DNA of 64,000 bases. It comes from Cohnella sp. SGD-V74 (GTDB taxonomy: Bacteria > Bacillota > Bacilli > Paenibacillales > Paenibacillaceae). The stretch spans positions 1 through 64,000 of the forward strand of contig NZ_PVYW01000023.1 in NCBI RefSeq assembly GCF_003001675.1, in the 5' to 3' direction. Below the pieces are notes generated by a model. It was given only the letters and a program-made list of their open reading frames with translations, was not told where the DNA came from and ran no database searches. Position numbers and translations under genes: made by a program. Positions 35,177 through 43,962 of this stretch are shown in pieces (within the stretch, counting starts at the first letter, position 1; every line of letters begins with the position of its first letter).

Positions 35177-35998
35177 TTAGCCCGCGAAACCCGGAATCGG
35201 ACCGGGAGTCATGACCGCAGTCGGCTCTACGCCCAGCAGCTTGCACACCATTGGCGTAACGAACAGCTGAGGCACATAGTCGTCGGTATAGATGCCCGGA
35301 GCGAACGACGGGCTGATCGCGAACAGGGGAACGTCCCGTTCCGCCGCGCCCGTTCCGCCGTGATGGCCGAACTCGTTCATGCCGTGATCCGCGGTAATGA
35401 CGATATGATAGCCTTCCGACATCCAGATTGGCAACAGCTGCGCCAAAATATTGTCGACGCCAAGCGTGCGGCCGCGGTATTGCGCCGAATCCGACGTGAA
35501 CTTATGTCCTGCGTCGTCGATGTTCATCGAATGAATGTACAATAAATCCGGATCGTACGTTCTTCTCAAATATTCCGCGTCGAGGAACAGGTGGGAGTCC
35601 GGGTAGACGTCGTCGAAGTAAAATTTTCCGTGTTGAATCGGCTTGTCCAAGTCGTGCTGCTCGCGGTCCGTCAAATAGTCGAACGGAGCGTTGTTGTACA
35701 GCTCGCTGACCCAGTGATAAGCGGCGGCGGCCGTCGTCAGCCCTCTCTCCCTCGCCAGATGGAACAAGCTCTTGTTATGGGACAATCGGACGACTTGGTT
35801 GGAGGTGATGCCGTTCTGCCAGCTCGGAGTTCCCGTCAGAAGCACTTCGTACAGAGGCCGGGACAGGCTGGGCAGCTCGGACTTGACTTTGTACAGCGCC
35901 GCTTTCCCTTTCTCCACCAAATGATAGACGTATCCAAGCTGGGCTACCGCGGTGTCGTAACGCAATCCATCCAGAACGACAAATATGACTTTGGACAA
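35177..35998 (-). CDS. Alkaline phosphatase superfamily phosphodiesterase
   Basis: A 273-residue protein of the nucleotide pyrophosphatase/phosphodiesterase (NPP-like) branch. Metal-site motifs: FVVLDGLRYD at the N-terminus, the nucleophile region ELPSLSRPLYEVLLTG with Ser in the nucleophile position, MNIDDAGHK and TADHGMNEFGHHGG. It has no signal peptide, so it acts in the cytoplasm, unlike many relatives. It uses a TTG start eight bases after AGGAGG. The promoter at 36058-36087 drives this gene and the PHP phosphatase. Substrate unknown; a phosphodiester or phosphonate-derived ester is plausible. Confidence 0.8.
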   Translation of the reverse strand: MSKVIFVVLDGLRYDTAVAQLGYVYHLVEKGKAALYKVKSELPSLSRPLYEVLLTGTPSWQNGITSNQVVRLSHNKSLFHLARERGLTTAAAAYHWVSELYNNAPFDYLTDREQHDLDKPIQHGKFYFDDVYPDSHLFLDAEYLRRTYDPDLLYIHSMNIDDAGHKFTSDSAQYRGRTLGVDNILAQLLPIWMSEGYHIVITADHGMNEFGHHGGTGAAERDVPLFAISPSFAPGIYTDDYVPQLFVTPMVCKLLGVEPTAVMTPGPIPGFAG

Positions 35999-36057
35999 GT
36001 ATAAAACCTCCTGTTGTTTTTCCTTGGTTTTAATTGTTTTACTTCCTTGTTTTCTGT

Positions 36058-36087
36058 ATTATACCTGTCCAAAGATTAACGAATCAA
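36058..36087 (-). promoter_or_regulatory. Promoter of the phosphodiesterase-PHP pair
   Basis: Minus-strand TTGATT (36082-36087) and TATAAT (36058-36063) are 18 bp apart, and GG precedes the -10. The start codon is about 55 bp downstream. The surrounding 35999-36223 stretch is AT-rich and shows no gene. Confidence 0.65.
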
Positions 36088-36223
36088 CAAATTTGCGTTA
36101 AATACATGTTAAATATGCGGAAAATTTACGAGATTGCGGCGTCCGCCGCACGATTGCTTCCGACAGTCCGGCTTTCGCCGCGAAGCAGCCACAGCAAATG
36201 CAGCGTTAAAATCAACAATAATT

Positions 36224-36259
36224 GAAAAAAAGAGACGCATCTCCGCTGGAGACCGTCTC
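36224..36259 (-). terminator. Terminator of the DUF4157 gene
   Basis: GAGACGGTCTCC pairs with GGAGATGCGTCTC around AGC and is followed by seven T on the minus strand. The hairpin and its flank up to 36279 resemble 54797-54848 inside the MITE-like element. Confidence 0.8.
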
Positions 36260-36281
36260 ATGGATTCCTGAATCGACCGTT

Positions 36282-37613
36282 CTAACTTCTTACAAATGCG
36301 TCCTCGATATGTTTCTTCATAAGCTGGAACGAAATTTGCTGAATGCGGCAATTAGCCGGATCCCAGATGCGCACCAGCGAAAGATCCGAAGAGATGGCGA
36401 ACAGAATCATCGCGTGGTCGGGGACGCCGAGCCCGATCGGATTGCCTTCGCCAAGCGTCTGAGCGACGAATTCAGCGGTTAATTGATCGTTAGTTATTTC
36501 AGTGATCGGGCATTGGACAAGCTGGGCAAACTCCGCCAATTGATTGGACGTTACCGTATAGAACGCGTCGTCGCCCCATCCTAACTCTTCCTGCATTTGC
36601 TGTTGCGTCTTCCCGCTGATGACGGCCATTACGGCCAGCCAACAGCCCGTTTCGAAAATCTGCGGCGTCCACGAGCCGGCAATCTCTTCGGAAAAGCCGA
36701 TAAAGGTTGGAGCCAGCGGCTGTTGCTGCTCCTGCTGGCGCACCAGTTGTTGATGGTCGGGTTGGTCGTGCTCGGGCTGCGGCAGTACGGGGGCTTCGAC
36801 CTCTTCTCCTTCGTCCGGTACGACGGAAAACAAATGGTCGAGATCTCTATTGATGCTGAACGAGCGGCCCGATTGGGATTCATGCAGAATAACGTTGCCG
36901 TTAAAATCGAAGCCCTTTACGACGTAATTTCTGCCTCTAACCAGCTTGATCTCATCCTCGCCGAGAAAAGCTCTGACGTTGTCGTCGTTGGGCGTGTACG
37001 TTCTGGTCAACACAAACATGCCCTGAATCGGCTGATTGGCGGAGTTCGTGGAACCTATGGGAGCGGTCGAGTCGACCGCGGCATCTCTCTTGCCGCTCCC
37101 TGCGCCCGCCGACGTATGGCGCGACGCCCTCTCTCCCATCGCATCGGCTTCCCGCTCCAGAACCTGGCTGTCGTTGACCGGCATCCCTTTTGCCTGAACC
37201 GTGGCCTGCACTCTGCCCTGCTTCTGCTGCACCGCGTGCCAGCCTTCGTGCGGCAAATGCCGTTCTTGTCCGGGGGCGAGATAGATTTCGCTGCCCTGCG
37301 TATACGCCATCGCGTTAATGCGCGCCGGCTTATCGGAATTGTAGTGCACTCTCACGTCAGACAGATCGATGCCCGACAGACCTTCCAGCCCGGCCTTTAA
37401 GGAGTCGGGCATTCCGGTATCGTTGGCCTGCGTCTGTCCTTCGGCTACGCCGGAATCGGGTCCGCGCTTCCAAGTCTGCATCAGCTGCGATACGGCAGAA
37501 TTGCCAATCGTTTGTTGCAAGTGCATAAGGCGGGCCTCTCCATGATGCGGCGAAGCCTGCGGATGCCGGGAGGCTCGAGCTTTCGGCATGCTTGCGGACA
37601 GTCGGGATTTCAA
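36282..37613 (-). CDS. DUF4157 (eCIS core) protein with papain-like protease domain
   Basis: A 443-residue protein without a signal peptide. The N-terminal third is a DUF4157 domain (about 68-165): GLEGLSGIDLSDVRVHYNS, then the zincin-like H122-E-G-W-H126 in PHEGWHAVQQ and Glu155 in VLEREADAMG. A linker and a small beta domain (about 198-265) follow, then a Gln/Pro/Glu-rich stretch. The C-terminal domain (about 303-443) has a papain/C39-like triad: Cys324 in ETGCWLAVMA, His400 in PDHAMILF, Asp418 in WDPAN. TTG start after AAGGGGGAG. Possibly a released effector or toxin; no eCIS particle genes are in the window. Function inferred only from domains. Confidence 0.72.
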   Translation of the reverse strand: MKSRLSASMPKARASRHPQASPHHGEARLMHLQQTIGNSAVSQLMQTWKRGPDSGVAEGQTQANDTGMPDSLKAGLEGLSGIDLSDVRVHYNSDKPARINAMAYTQGSEIYLAPGQERHLPHEGWHAVQQKQGRVQATVQAKGMPVNDSQVLEREADAMGERASRHTSAGAGSGKRDAAVDSTAPIGSTNSANQPIQGMFVLTRTYTPNDDNVRAFLGEDEIKLVRGRNYVVKGFDFNGNVILHESQSGRSFSINRDLDHLFSVVPDEGEEVEAPVLPQPEHDQPDHQQLVRQQEQQQPLAPTFIGFSEEIAGSWTPQIFETGCWLAVMAVISGKTQQQMQEELGWGDDAFYTVTSNQLAEFAQLVQCPITEITNDQLTAEFVAQTLGEGNPIGLGVPDHAMILFAISSDLSLVRIWDPANCRIQQISFQLMKKHIEDAFVRS

Positions 37614-37640
37614 TCACGATCTCCCCCTTGAAACGATTGG

Positions 37641-37690
37641 AAAACGGCGTATTCTCCCGGCCAGCGGATGAGCCGCAAGCCGGGAAGACG
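37641..37690 (-). terminator. Terminator of the GLUG/SLH gene
   Basis: GCGTCTTCCCGGC pairs with GCCGGGAGAATACGC around an inner GCGGCTCATCCGC hairpin, followed by GTTTT. It falls directly before the DUF4157 gene, which may depend on read-through or on an unseen promoter. Confidence 0.65.
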
Positions 37691-40600
37691 CTAATCGATA
37701 AACTGGACGCGCTGCAACAGCCGCTTCAGAAGCACAGCCGCCTGAGCCCGGGTAGCCGTTGCCGAAGGAGCGAACGTGCCGTCCGGCATGCCGGAGACAA
37801 GGCCCGCGGCTGCGGCTTGCGCCACAGAAGCTTGCGCCCACGGAGAGATGGCGTCCCGATCCGGGAAGCCGCTTAGGTCTGCGCTTCCCGGATTCGCCGA
37901 GCCGCCCTGACCGCCCGCCAGCATCAACGCCTTGGCGACCATGACCGCCATCTGCTCGCGGGTGATCCGCTCGTTCGGCGCAAACCGATCTTGTGCCGTG
38001 CCGTTCGCCAATCCGGCATGGACGGCGGCTTCCACCGCGCTCGCATACCAGGCTTGGGTCGGCACGTCCGAGAATCCTGCGCCCCCTCCGCTCGAACTGG
38101 CCGGCAAGCCGAGCGCGCGAACGAGCAGCGCGGCGAACTCCGCCCGCGTCACGGCCGCATCCGGCGCGAAACGGCGCTCCGCTACGCCGCGGACGATCAG
38201 CTTGGACGCGAGCAGCTCGACGTCCGCCTTCGCCCAATGTCCGCCCAGATCGACGAATGCGGCGCGGTCGGTCGCCAGCAAGGCGTATATGCCTTCTTGC
38301 GGCGCGCGGATCGCAATTTCCCGCTTGCCGTCCGTCCGCGTGGCCGCTACTGCAGGAACGAAAGAGATCGTTCGGGCGACGGGATCGTAGCGCACGGCCG
38401 TCCAGTTGTCCGGCAGACGGATTTCACCCGGCGCAATGGCAAGAACCGCATCCGTTCCGCCGAGATCCCTGATGCTTGTCCTGCTGCCGACCGCCGTCTC
38501 CACGGCAATCCGGCAGGAGACGGCGGTCCCGATCACTTGGCCGCCGCTCTCGGAGGCCGCTTGGCCAAGTTCCCGACCGATCAGTCCCTCCACCCGCTCC
38601 ATCGTTACGTTGATGTTCAAATTGTTCGCTTCCGAGCCGAGTCGCGTTGCCAGCCCTTCCAGGTCCAGCGCTCCGATGAGAAGTTTGACGCTGGAGCCGT
38701 TCAGCCTCACGTCGATGACGGCCTTCGGAACGACCTTGTCCGTTCGCGCCAGCCATTCGGCCGGCAACGGCACCCGGACCTCCCGTTCGAAATCATCCAC
38801 CGCGATCGTCAATCTCGGCTTGGAGGCTTGCCGCAGCAAATCGAGCGCCTTGTCCAACGTCTCCTGATCGAGGTCGACCCGTTCCGCGTAATCGCCTTCC
38901 GGCCTCGCGACTTTTTTGATCATGTCCGCGTTCACCGTCACGATTACCCCGCCATCGGAATCCATGGCGACGACCGGCTTCTTGTCCTTATCCGGAACGG
39001 CTGCCGGCCCCGAAGACGATGAACCGGAACCGGTGCTTGACGAAGTCCGGTACACGGATATGCTGTACATGTTCTGAGTCCCGTTTAGCGCCGTGACGTT
39101 GACGCGGATCCCGTTCGTTCCCTCGCGAAGCGCCAACTGGCTGCTTGGGATGCCGCTTGCAACCGTCTGCAGAGCGCCTCCGTTGACGCTAATCTCGATC
39201 GTATCCTGCTCATGCGCGGCAACGGGAGTGACAGTCACGCTGGATACGCCGTATCCTACGCGAGCCTCATAAGTGAATGTGTTTCCTGAGAACGAGGGGT
39301 CCAGTTCCCCCGCCGAAAGCGTCAGCCCGCTTAACACCGCGGACGACGAATTCACCCGAAAGCGGTTCGACGTCGCGTTCGACGGATTGCCCGTACCGTC
39401 CTTCGCCCGAACGTGCAAATACCAGTCTCCGTCGACTCCGCTCTTCGACAACGTCTGGCCGTTAGAGAATGAGCTCCATCCGGCATAGGGAGCCGCCGGG
39501 TCGGTCGACCACACATACTGCAGCGTCGCAGCGTCTATTCCTCCGCCGCTGTCGCCTACCGTTACCGAGGTCGAGGCCGATTGCGCCCATGCCTCGCTTC
39601 CGTTCGTTCCAAAGCCGATCAATGGCGGCTGCGAAGCGGTCGTATCCACCTTAAACGCGAGAGTTCCCCCGACCGCCGTATTGCGGGTATCCTCGGCCGT
39701 AACCGCAATCGTATAATCTCCGTCGCTCAATCCGGACAGCGAAAACTTGCGATTGATCGGCAGCGAGCCGCCACCGTCCGAGATCGTTCCGTAGACGGCG
39801 CTGATAACGGACACGTTCGCGCTGTTCCGAATGTCGTATTTGACGGTGAGCGGCTCGCCGAGCGTTTCGTGAAACAGGCTGCCCGTCACCGACAGCGAAT
39901 CCTGCCCAGGGTGCAGGCTGTACGTTGCCGCGGGCAGCGGATCGATAGCCATCCCCATCCCGAACGCGCGCAAGTACGGATACAGCTCGCCGGGACGGAA
40001 CCCCCATATCGCAGGATCCCAATCGGCGAAAGGGCCGGACTCCTTCATCTCCGCCGCCGTAAGACCGGTTCCGCCCGCGCTCCCCGTCAGGCCGGACGTG
40101 TCCGTATTCCAGAAGGATCGCGAAGCCGAGCTGCCGCCGCCGCCTCGACCGACAAGACCGCCTATAAGGCCTGGAGCTCCGTTTACGGTACTCGAAGCAT
40201 ACGAGTCCTGAATGTCGGAAGAAGAGAGAGCATATCCCGTCAAACCGCCGGCCTCATCGCCGACCGCCCTTACGCTGCCTGCAGCGAACGAATTTCGAAC
40301 GATACCGACATTGGTGCCCGCCAGGCCGCCGACTCTAGTCTGTCCGCTCGCATGAACGACCGCGTACGAATTGAGAATCAATCCTTGCGTAACGCCGGCC
40401 AATCCTCCGGCATTGCTGCCCGAGGCGGCGACCGAACCGGTCGCGAACGAATTTTCGATCGTGCCTTTGAGCAGATTGCCCGTCAAACTTCCAACCGTCT
40501 CTTGGCCGCTGATCCGAACATCGATCAGCCGGACGTTCCACAGCCCGGTCTCATCGAGCGGGCCGGTTGGCATGCCCACCCATCCGAAAAGTCCGACATA

Positions 40601-40963
40601 GTGCATCGACGGCCGATCGATCGTCAAGTTGCGGATGGCATAGCCGTTCCCGTCCAGCGTTCCTGTAAAAGCATTGCCGATGGTATCGCTCACTGCGCCG
40701 ATCGGCATCCACCCGCCGACATCCGGTCCGGCCCCGTCGTAATCGTACCCCGCCAGATCGATATTCGCTCCCAGCCGGTAATGAGCCGACAGATTGAGAC
40801 GAATATCGGACAGCCCGGCGGCGTCCGTCACGATGAACGGACATTCCTTCGAACCGTCTCCTTCCGGACTGCACGCCGCATGCACGTCACCCGTCCGCCA
40901 CCCTAGCGAAATCGTCTGAAAAACCAACATAATAATAAGAGCGTACCGAAACGTCTTTTTCAT
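37691..40963 (-). CDS. SLH surface protein with GLUG repeats
   Basis: A 1090-residue exported protein. The signal peptide ends near DVHAACSPEG. GLUG-type repeats (about 95-290: NSFATGSV, AGGLAGV, VGGLAGT, IGGLVGRGG) form a beta-helix-like region, as in some adhesins and proteases. Ig-like and cadherin-like beta domains follow (about 340-650), then a beta domain (about 670-900) and three SLH repeats (about 905-1090). ATG at 40963 is preferred to TTG at 40966; GGAGGG lies upstream. It is divergent from the MalT-type regulator gene across a 192-bp gap, a common arrangement for a regulator and its target. Confidence 0.83.
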   Translation of the reverse strand: MKKTFRYALIIMLVFQTISLGWRTGDVHAACSPEGDGSKECPFIVTDAAGLSDIRLNLSAHYRLGANIDLAGYDYDGAGPDVGGWMPIGAVSDTIGNAFTGTLDGNGYAIRNLTIDRPSMHYVGLFGWVGMPTGPLDETGLWNVRLIDVRISGQETVGSLTGNLLKGTIENSFATGSVAASGSNAGGLAGVTQGLILNSYAVVHASGQTRVGGLAGTNVGIVRNSFAAGSVRAVGDEAGGLTGYALSSSDIQDSYASSTVNGAPGLIGGLVGRGGGGSSASRSFWNTDTSGLTGSAGGTGLTAAEMKESGPFADWDPAIWGFRPGELYPYLRAFGMGMAIDPLPAATYSLHPGQDSLSVTGSLFHETLGEPLTVKYDIRNSANVSVISAVYGTISDGGGSLPINRKFSLSGLSDGDYTIAVTAEDTRNTAVGGTLAFKVDTTASQPPLIGFGTNGSEAWAQSASTSVTVGDSGGGIDAATLQYVWSTDPAAPYAGWSSFSNGQTLSKSGVDGDWYLHVRAKDGTGNPSNATSNRFRVNSSSAVLSGLTLSAGELDPSFSGNTFTYEARVGYGVSSVTVTPVAAHEQDTIEISVNGGALQTVASGIPSSQLALREGTNGIRVNVTALNGTQNMYSISVYRTSSSTGSGSSSSGPAAVPDKDKKPVVAMDSDGGVIVTVNADMIKKVARPEGDYAERVDLDQETLDKALDLLRQASKPRLTIAVDDFEREVRVPLPAEWLARTDKVVPKAVIDVRLNGSSVKLLIGALDLEGLATRLGSEANNLNINVTMERVEGLIGRELGQAASESGGQVIGTAVSCRIAVETAVGSRTSIRDLGGTDAVLAIAPGEIRLPDNWTAVRYDPVARTISFVPAVAATRTDGKREIAIRAPQEGIYALLATDRAAFVDLGGHWAKADVELLASKLIVRGVAERRFAPDAAVTRAEFAALLVRALGLPASSSGGGAGFSDVPTQAWYASAVEAAVHAGLANGTAQDRFAPNERITREQMAVMVAKALMLAGGQGGSANPGSADLSGFPDRDAISPWAQASVAQAAAAGLVSGMPDGTFAPSATATRAQAAVLLKRLLQRVQFID

Positions 40964-41057
40964 CAATCCTGTTTCCCTCCATGAATTCTATCGAGCATGG
41001 ACAAAACCTTACATTTTTTAGTATAATTCAGCATCAAGCATCCGTTCTATTCCCTCT

Positions 41058-41090
41058 AGGGGGTATTTAATTGAAGGGCGTTATACCCCT
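41058..41090. promoter_or_regulatory. Inverted repeat in the divergent intergenic region
   Basis: AGGGGGTAT and ATACCCCT flank a 16-base spacer between the SLH and LuxR-type genes. It could be an operator for the adjacent regulator or a hairpin in its leader (TTTTT follows on the plus strand). Confidence 0.4.
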
Positions 41091-41155
41091 TTTTCCGATC
41101 TTCACCTGCTTTGATATATTTAGCAATATAGAGCCTATAAAAAGGAAGGGACACT

Positions 41156-43765
41156 ATGAATAGCAGAACGTTCCCCGAGCTTGGAGCCGCTCCGCTGTTC
41201 CGATCGAAATGGAGTCCGCCCGGTCCTCTCGCGCACCCCTTTCGCAGAGAGCGGCTTCATCAACTCCTCAACGCAGCTTGGAAATGCAAGCTGACCGTCG
41301 TCGCGGCTCCGTCCGGATACGGCAAAACCTCTCTGCTGCAGATGTGGGCGGCCGAACAGCCTCATCCGATCGGCTGGCTGCGGTTGGACGCGGCCGACAA
41401 CGAGCTGAAGCGATTTCTCCTGTACTTCGTTCAGGCCTGTCCTGTTCTCGCTGACGACGCCGAACGGGACAAGTATTCGGCATGGCTGGAAGCAATGGAC
41501 GCCGAGCGGCTGACCGCCGGGCTGGAAGCCTTCGCGGCCCATTGGATTGCCGTGCTGGAACGGACCGAACGGCAGTTCATGATCGTTCTCGACGGCTTCG
41601 AGGCGATTACCGATCCCGATATCGTTCGTTTTCTGACGCTGCTCCTTCGCTTCGGACCGCTGCACCTGCATGTCGTCCTATCGGGCAGACGAGTCCCGGA
41701 AGCCGGGTTTCCGAGAGCCGAAGAAGGCGGAAGCCAAGTGCTCCGGGCCGAAGATTTGGCACTCACGGGCAAAGAGCTGCAGCTCTATGTTCTCAGTCAG
41801 TCCGGCGTCCGCTTGCGGGAGACGGAAATGCGGGAATTGGCCGCTCGCGCGCTGGGCTGGTTCGTCGGCGTTAACGCCTATCTCCCGCTCATCCGGGAAC
41901 AGAGCTATGTCGACAGCGAGCCTGCCTGCCACAGCCGGGTTGATCAAGCAATAGCGGCCTGTTTCCGCAGTTTGCTCTCCGAAGCCCCTCCTTCCTTGCT
42001 GCCTGCGCTAACGAGGTTCGCGATGGCGGACAGGCCGTTGGACGATACGCTGCCCGCAATGTCTGGGGGAGGCAGCGAGCCCGAGCCGTCGCTCGCTGAA
42101 CTGTCGCGGCAAGGCTGGTTTGTTTTCGCATGCGGAGACCGGCCAGGGCAATATACGTTGCATCCGATGTTCGCGTCGGTTCTGAGACGGGAGCTGCAGG
42201 AGAGAGATGCGCATACGTACGCGGCGGTGCTGCGGGAGAACGCTCGTCGAGCCGAGGAGGAGGGGCGTTACGTTCATGCGGCGGAGCATGAATGGGCCGG
42301 CGGGAATCGGGAACGGGCCGCGGGCATCCTCCTCCAATATGCGCACGAAGTATTGCGCGAAGGACAGCTACTCCCGCTGCTGGAGCGGTTCACCGAAGCG
42401 GAGTTCGAGCGCTGGCCGGGGCTGCTCTTCATGTACGCCGAGTTGCTCATTCACGCGCGCAGAATTCATGCCGCCGAGCACGCTGCCGACCGGCTCGCCG
42501 CAATCATAGCCGCCGACCCGAACGTCAAGCTTCCCTCAACCGACGAACCGCTCTGCGGATATTTGTCCGCTCTTCGTTCCATGATTCATTTTTCCAAAGG
42601 GGAAGCCGAGCTTGGGATCGCCTATATGGAGCGGACGGCCAGAGAACTGGAAGGTCCCGGGCGGCTGCACCGCCACTCCGTCTTCCTGCACCCCTATACC
42701 GCCTCCATCCTTAGAGGCAAATTCGCGCATTACGGCGTGCTGCCGTCGGCTCTCGCGACGTTCGAATACTGCCTGCCTCGTTGGGGCCGCCAAGATACGA
42801 GCTTCGCCGTCATCCGGATCGGATTGGGAGAGTGCTATTACGAGCAGGGCCGGCTGGATCTGGCGGAAGAGCAATTGCGGCAGGGCTTAACGCTCGGTCT
42901 GGACTTGAACGATCCGGGGCTGTTCGTGCCGGCCTATGTCGCGTGGGCGCAGCTCAAATGGCGCAAAGGGGAGAAGGAAGCGGCATGGACAGCGCTTCAG
43001 GAAGCCCGGAACCAGCTCATGGAGCGCAAGCTGGGGGAAAGGCTGGCCGTCGTCGACGCCTGCGAGGTCAAGCTGCGCATCCGTGAGCAAGACGTTCGGC
43101 ATGTGCGCAAATGGGCGGCGGCGCCGGCCATCGAAGCGGTATCCCCCATCCCGTACGAACGGATGTACGAAGCGTTCGCGCTGCTGCGAGCCTACCTGTT
43201 TCTCGGCCGGCTCGCCGAAGCGTTGGCATTGGCGGAGAAGCTGCTGCACGCCGCCCTGACCGCGAACCACCCTCGCGATCTGATCGAGATCCATCTGATC
43301 TTGGCGCACATCCATCGCAAACAAGGAGACACCGGACAAGCGCTCGAAAAGCTGAGCCGTTCCCTGTCCGAAGCTCTCTCGCAGGGGTACGTTCAGATGG
43401 TCGTCGACGATTGCGAAGCTTTGACCGATTTGCTGCAGCAGTTCCGCAAAGACTGCCGCGCGGCGAAGCAGACGGAATTGGCGCGATTCGCAAACGTTAT
43501 TCTTAAAGCCGTTCCGCGAGACGACCTGTTCGAAGCCGAGACGGCTCCTTCCGCCGCAGCGGATTCACTGACCCGCCAGGAACATCGCGTCTACCGGCTT
43601 CTTGCGAAAGGAGCGTCCAACCGGACGATCGCCGACGCCTTGTCCATCTCCGTCGAAACGGTCAAAAAGCATTGCAGGCACATTTACCGCAAGCTGGGCG
43701 TCGCCAACCGCAAGCAGGCCGTCCGGCAGTATTCGCGGCCCGGACAGAGCAAGACATTGGAGTAG
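41156..43765 (+). CDS. MalT-type LuxR regulator (LAL)
   Basis: An 869-residue ATP-dependent transcription regulator. The N-terminal STAND NTPase has Walker A APSGYGKTSLL (about 51-61) and a hydrophobic strand ending in Asp (FMIVLDGFEAI, about 140) as Walker B. A long helical TPR-like region (about 340-780) should bind an inducer or partner. The C-terminal 65 residues form a LuxR helix-turn-helix (LTRQEHRVYRLLAKGASNRT, then IADALSISVETVKKHCRHIY). AAGGAAGG precedes the start. By MalT analogy it activates genes once inducer and ATP are bound; its divergent neighbour, the GLUG/SLH gene, is the obvious candidate target. Confidence 0.85.
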   Translation: MNSRTFPELGAAPLFRSKWSPPGPLAHPFRRERLHQLLNAAWKCKLTVVAAPSGYGKTSLLQMWAAEQPHPIGWLRLDAADNELKRFLLYFVQACPVLADDAERDKYSAWLEAMDAERLTAGLEAFAAHWIAVLERTERQFMIVLDGFEAITDPDIVRFLTLLLRFGPLHLHVVLSGRRVPEAGFPRAEEGGSQVLRAEDLALTGKELQLYVLSQSGVRLRETEMRELAARALGWFVGVNAYLPLIREQSYVDSEPACHSRVDQAIAACFRSLLSEAPPSLLPALTRFAMADRPLDDTLPAMSGGGSEPEPSLAELSRQGWFVFACGDRPGQYTLHPMFASVLRRELQERDAHTYAAVLRENARRAEEEGRYVHAAEHEWAGGNRERAAGILLQYAHEVLREGQLLPLLERFTEAEFERWPGLLFMYAELLIHARRIHAAEHAADRLAAIIAADPNVKLPSTDEPLCGYLSALRSMIHFSKGEAELGIAYMERTARELEGPGRLHRHSVFLHPYTASILRGKFAHYGVLPSALATFEYCLPRWGRQDTSFAVIRIGLGECYYEQGRLDLAEEQLRQGLTLGLDLNDPGLFVPAYVAWAQLKWRKGEKEAAWTALQEARNQLMERKLGERLAVVDACEVKLRIREQDVRHVRKWAAAPAIEAVSPIPYERMYEAFALLRAYLFLGRLAEALALAEKLLHAALTANHPRDLIEIHLILAHIHRKQGDTGQALEKLSRSLSEALSQGYVQMVVDDCEALTDLLQQFRKDCRAAKQTELARFANVILKAVPRDDLFEAETAPSAAADSLTRQEHRVYRLLAKGASNRTIADALSISVETVKKHCRHIYRKLGVANRKQAVRQYSRPGQSKTLE

Positions 43766-43786
43766 CGACGACAAACCTTCCAAAGA

Positions 43787-43826
43787 AAAAAGGCTGCCCA
43801 GTTCCCTGAACTAGGCAGCCTTTTAA
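43787..43826. terminator. Bidirectional terminator
   Basis: AAAAGGCTGCC-CAGTTC and GAACT-AGGCAGCCTTTT form a long stem around CCT, with A/T runs on both sides. It ends the LuxR-type gene and could also end leftward transcription. Confidence 0.85.
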
Positions 43827-43829
43827 TAT

Positions 43830-43919
43830 TTATAATTGCGCTTCATCCGAAGAATAGAATTTACCCTGCTCAAAGCCCCAATGTTCCAAGCACACTCCCG
43901 CCGGTTCCCACATATACAT
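43830..43919 (-). CDS. Possible 29-residue peptide, doubtful
   Basis: A short minus-strand frame MYMWEPAGVCLEHWGFEQGK... ends four bases before the bidirectional terminator at 43787-43826. It is rich in aromatic residues and has one Cys. There is no ribosome site on the minus strand, and the same bases carry AAGGTGGTGA, a strong ribosome-like site, on the plus strand ahead of spoVR. I do not recognise it. It may be a real micropeptide or chance. Confidence 0.2.
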   Translation of the reverse strand: MYMWEPAGVCLEHWGFEQGKFYSSDEAQL

Positions 43920-43962
43920 AAGGTGGTGAAATTTTTGTTCAGGACAGGGGGCTTGGCTTAAC

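Noticed and set aside
36282-37613. Part of an extracellular contractile injection system locus
   Set aside because: No sheath, tube, baseplate or AAA ATPase genes occur nearby; the DUF4157 domain alone does not define such a locus.
41058-41090. CstR-type operator before the MalT-type gene
   Set aside because: The GGGGTAT/ATACCCC halves are in the opposite order and 16 bases apart, unlike the ATACC-N6-GGTAT sites of the persulfide operon.
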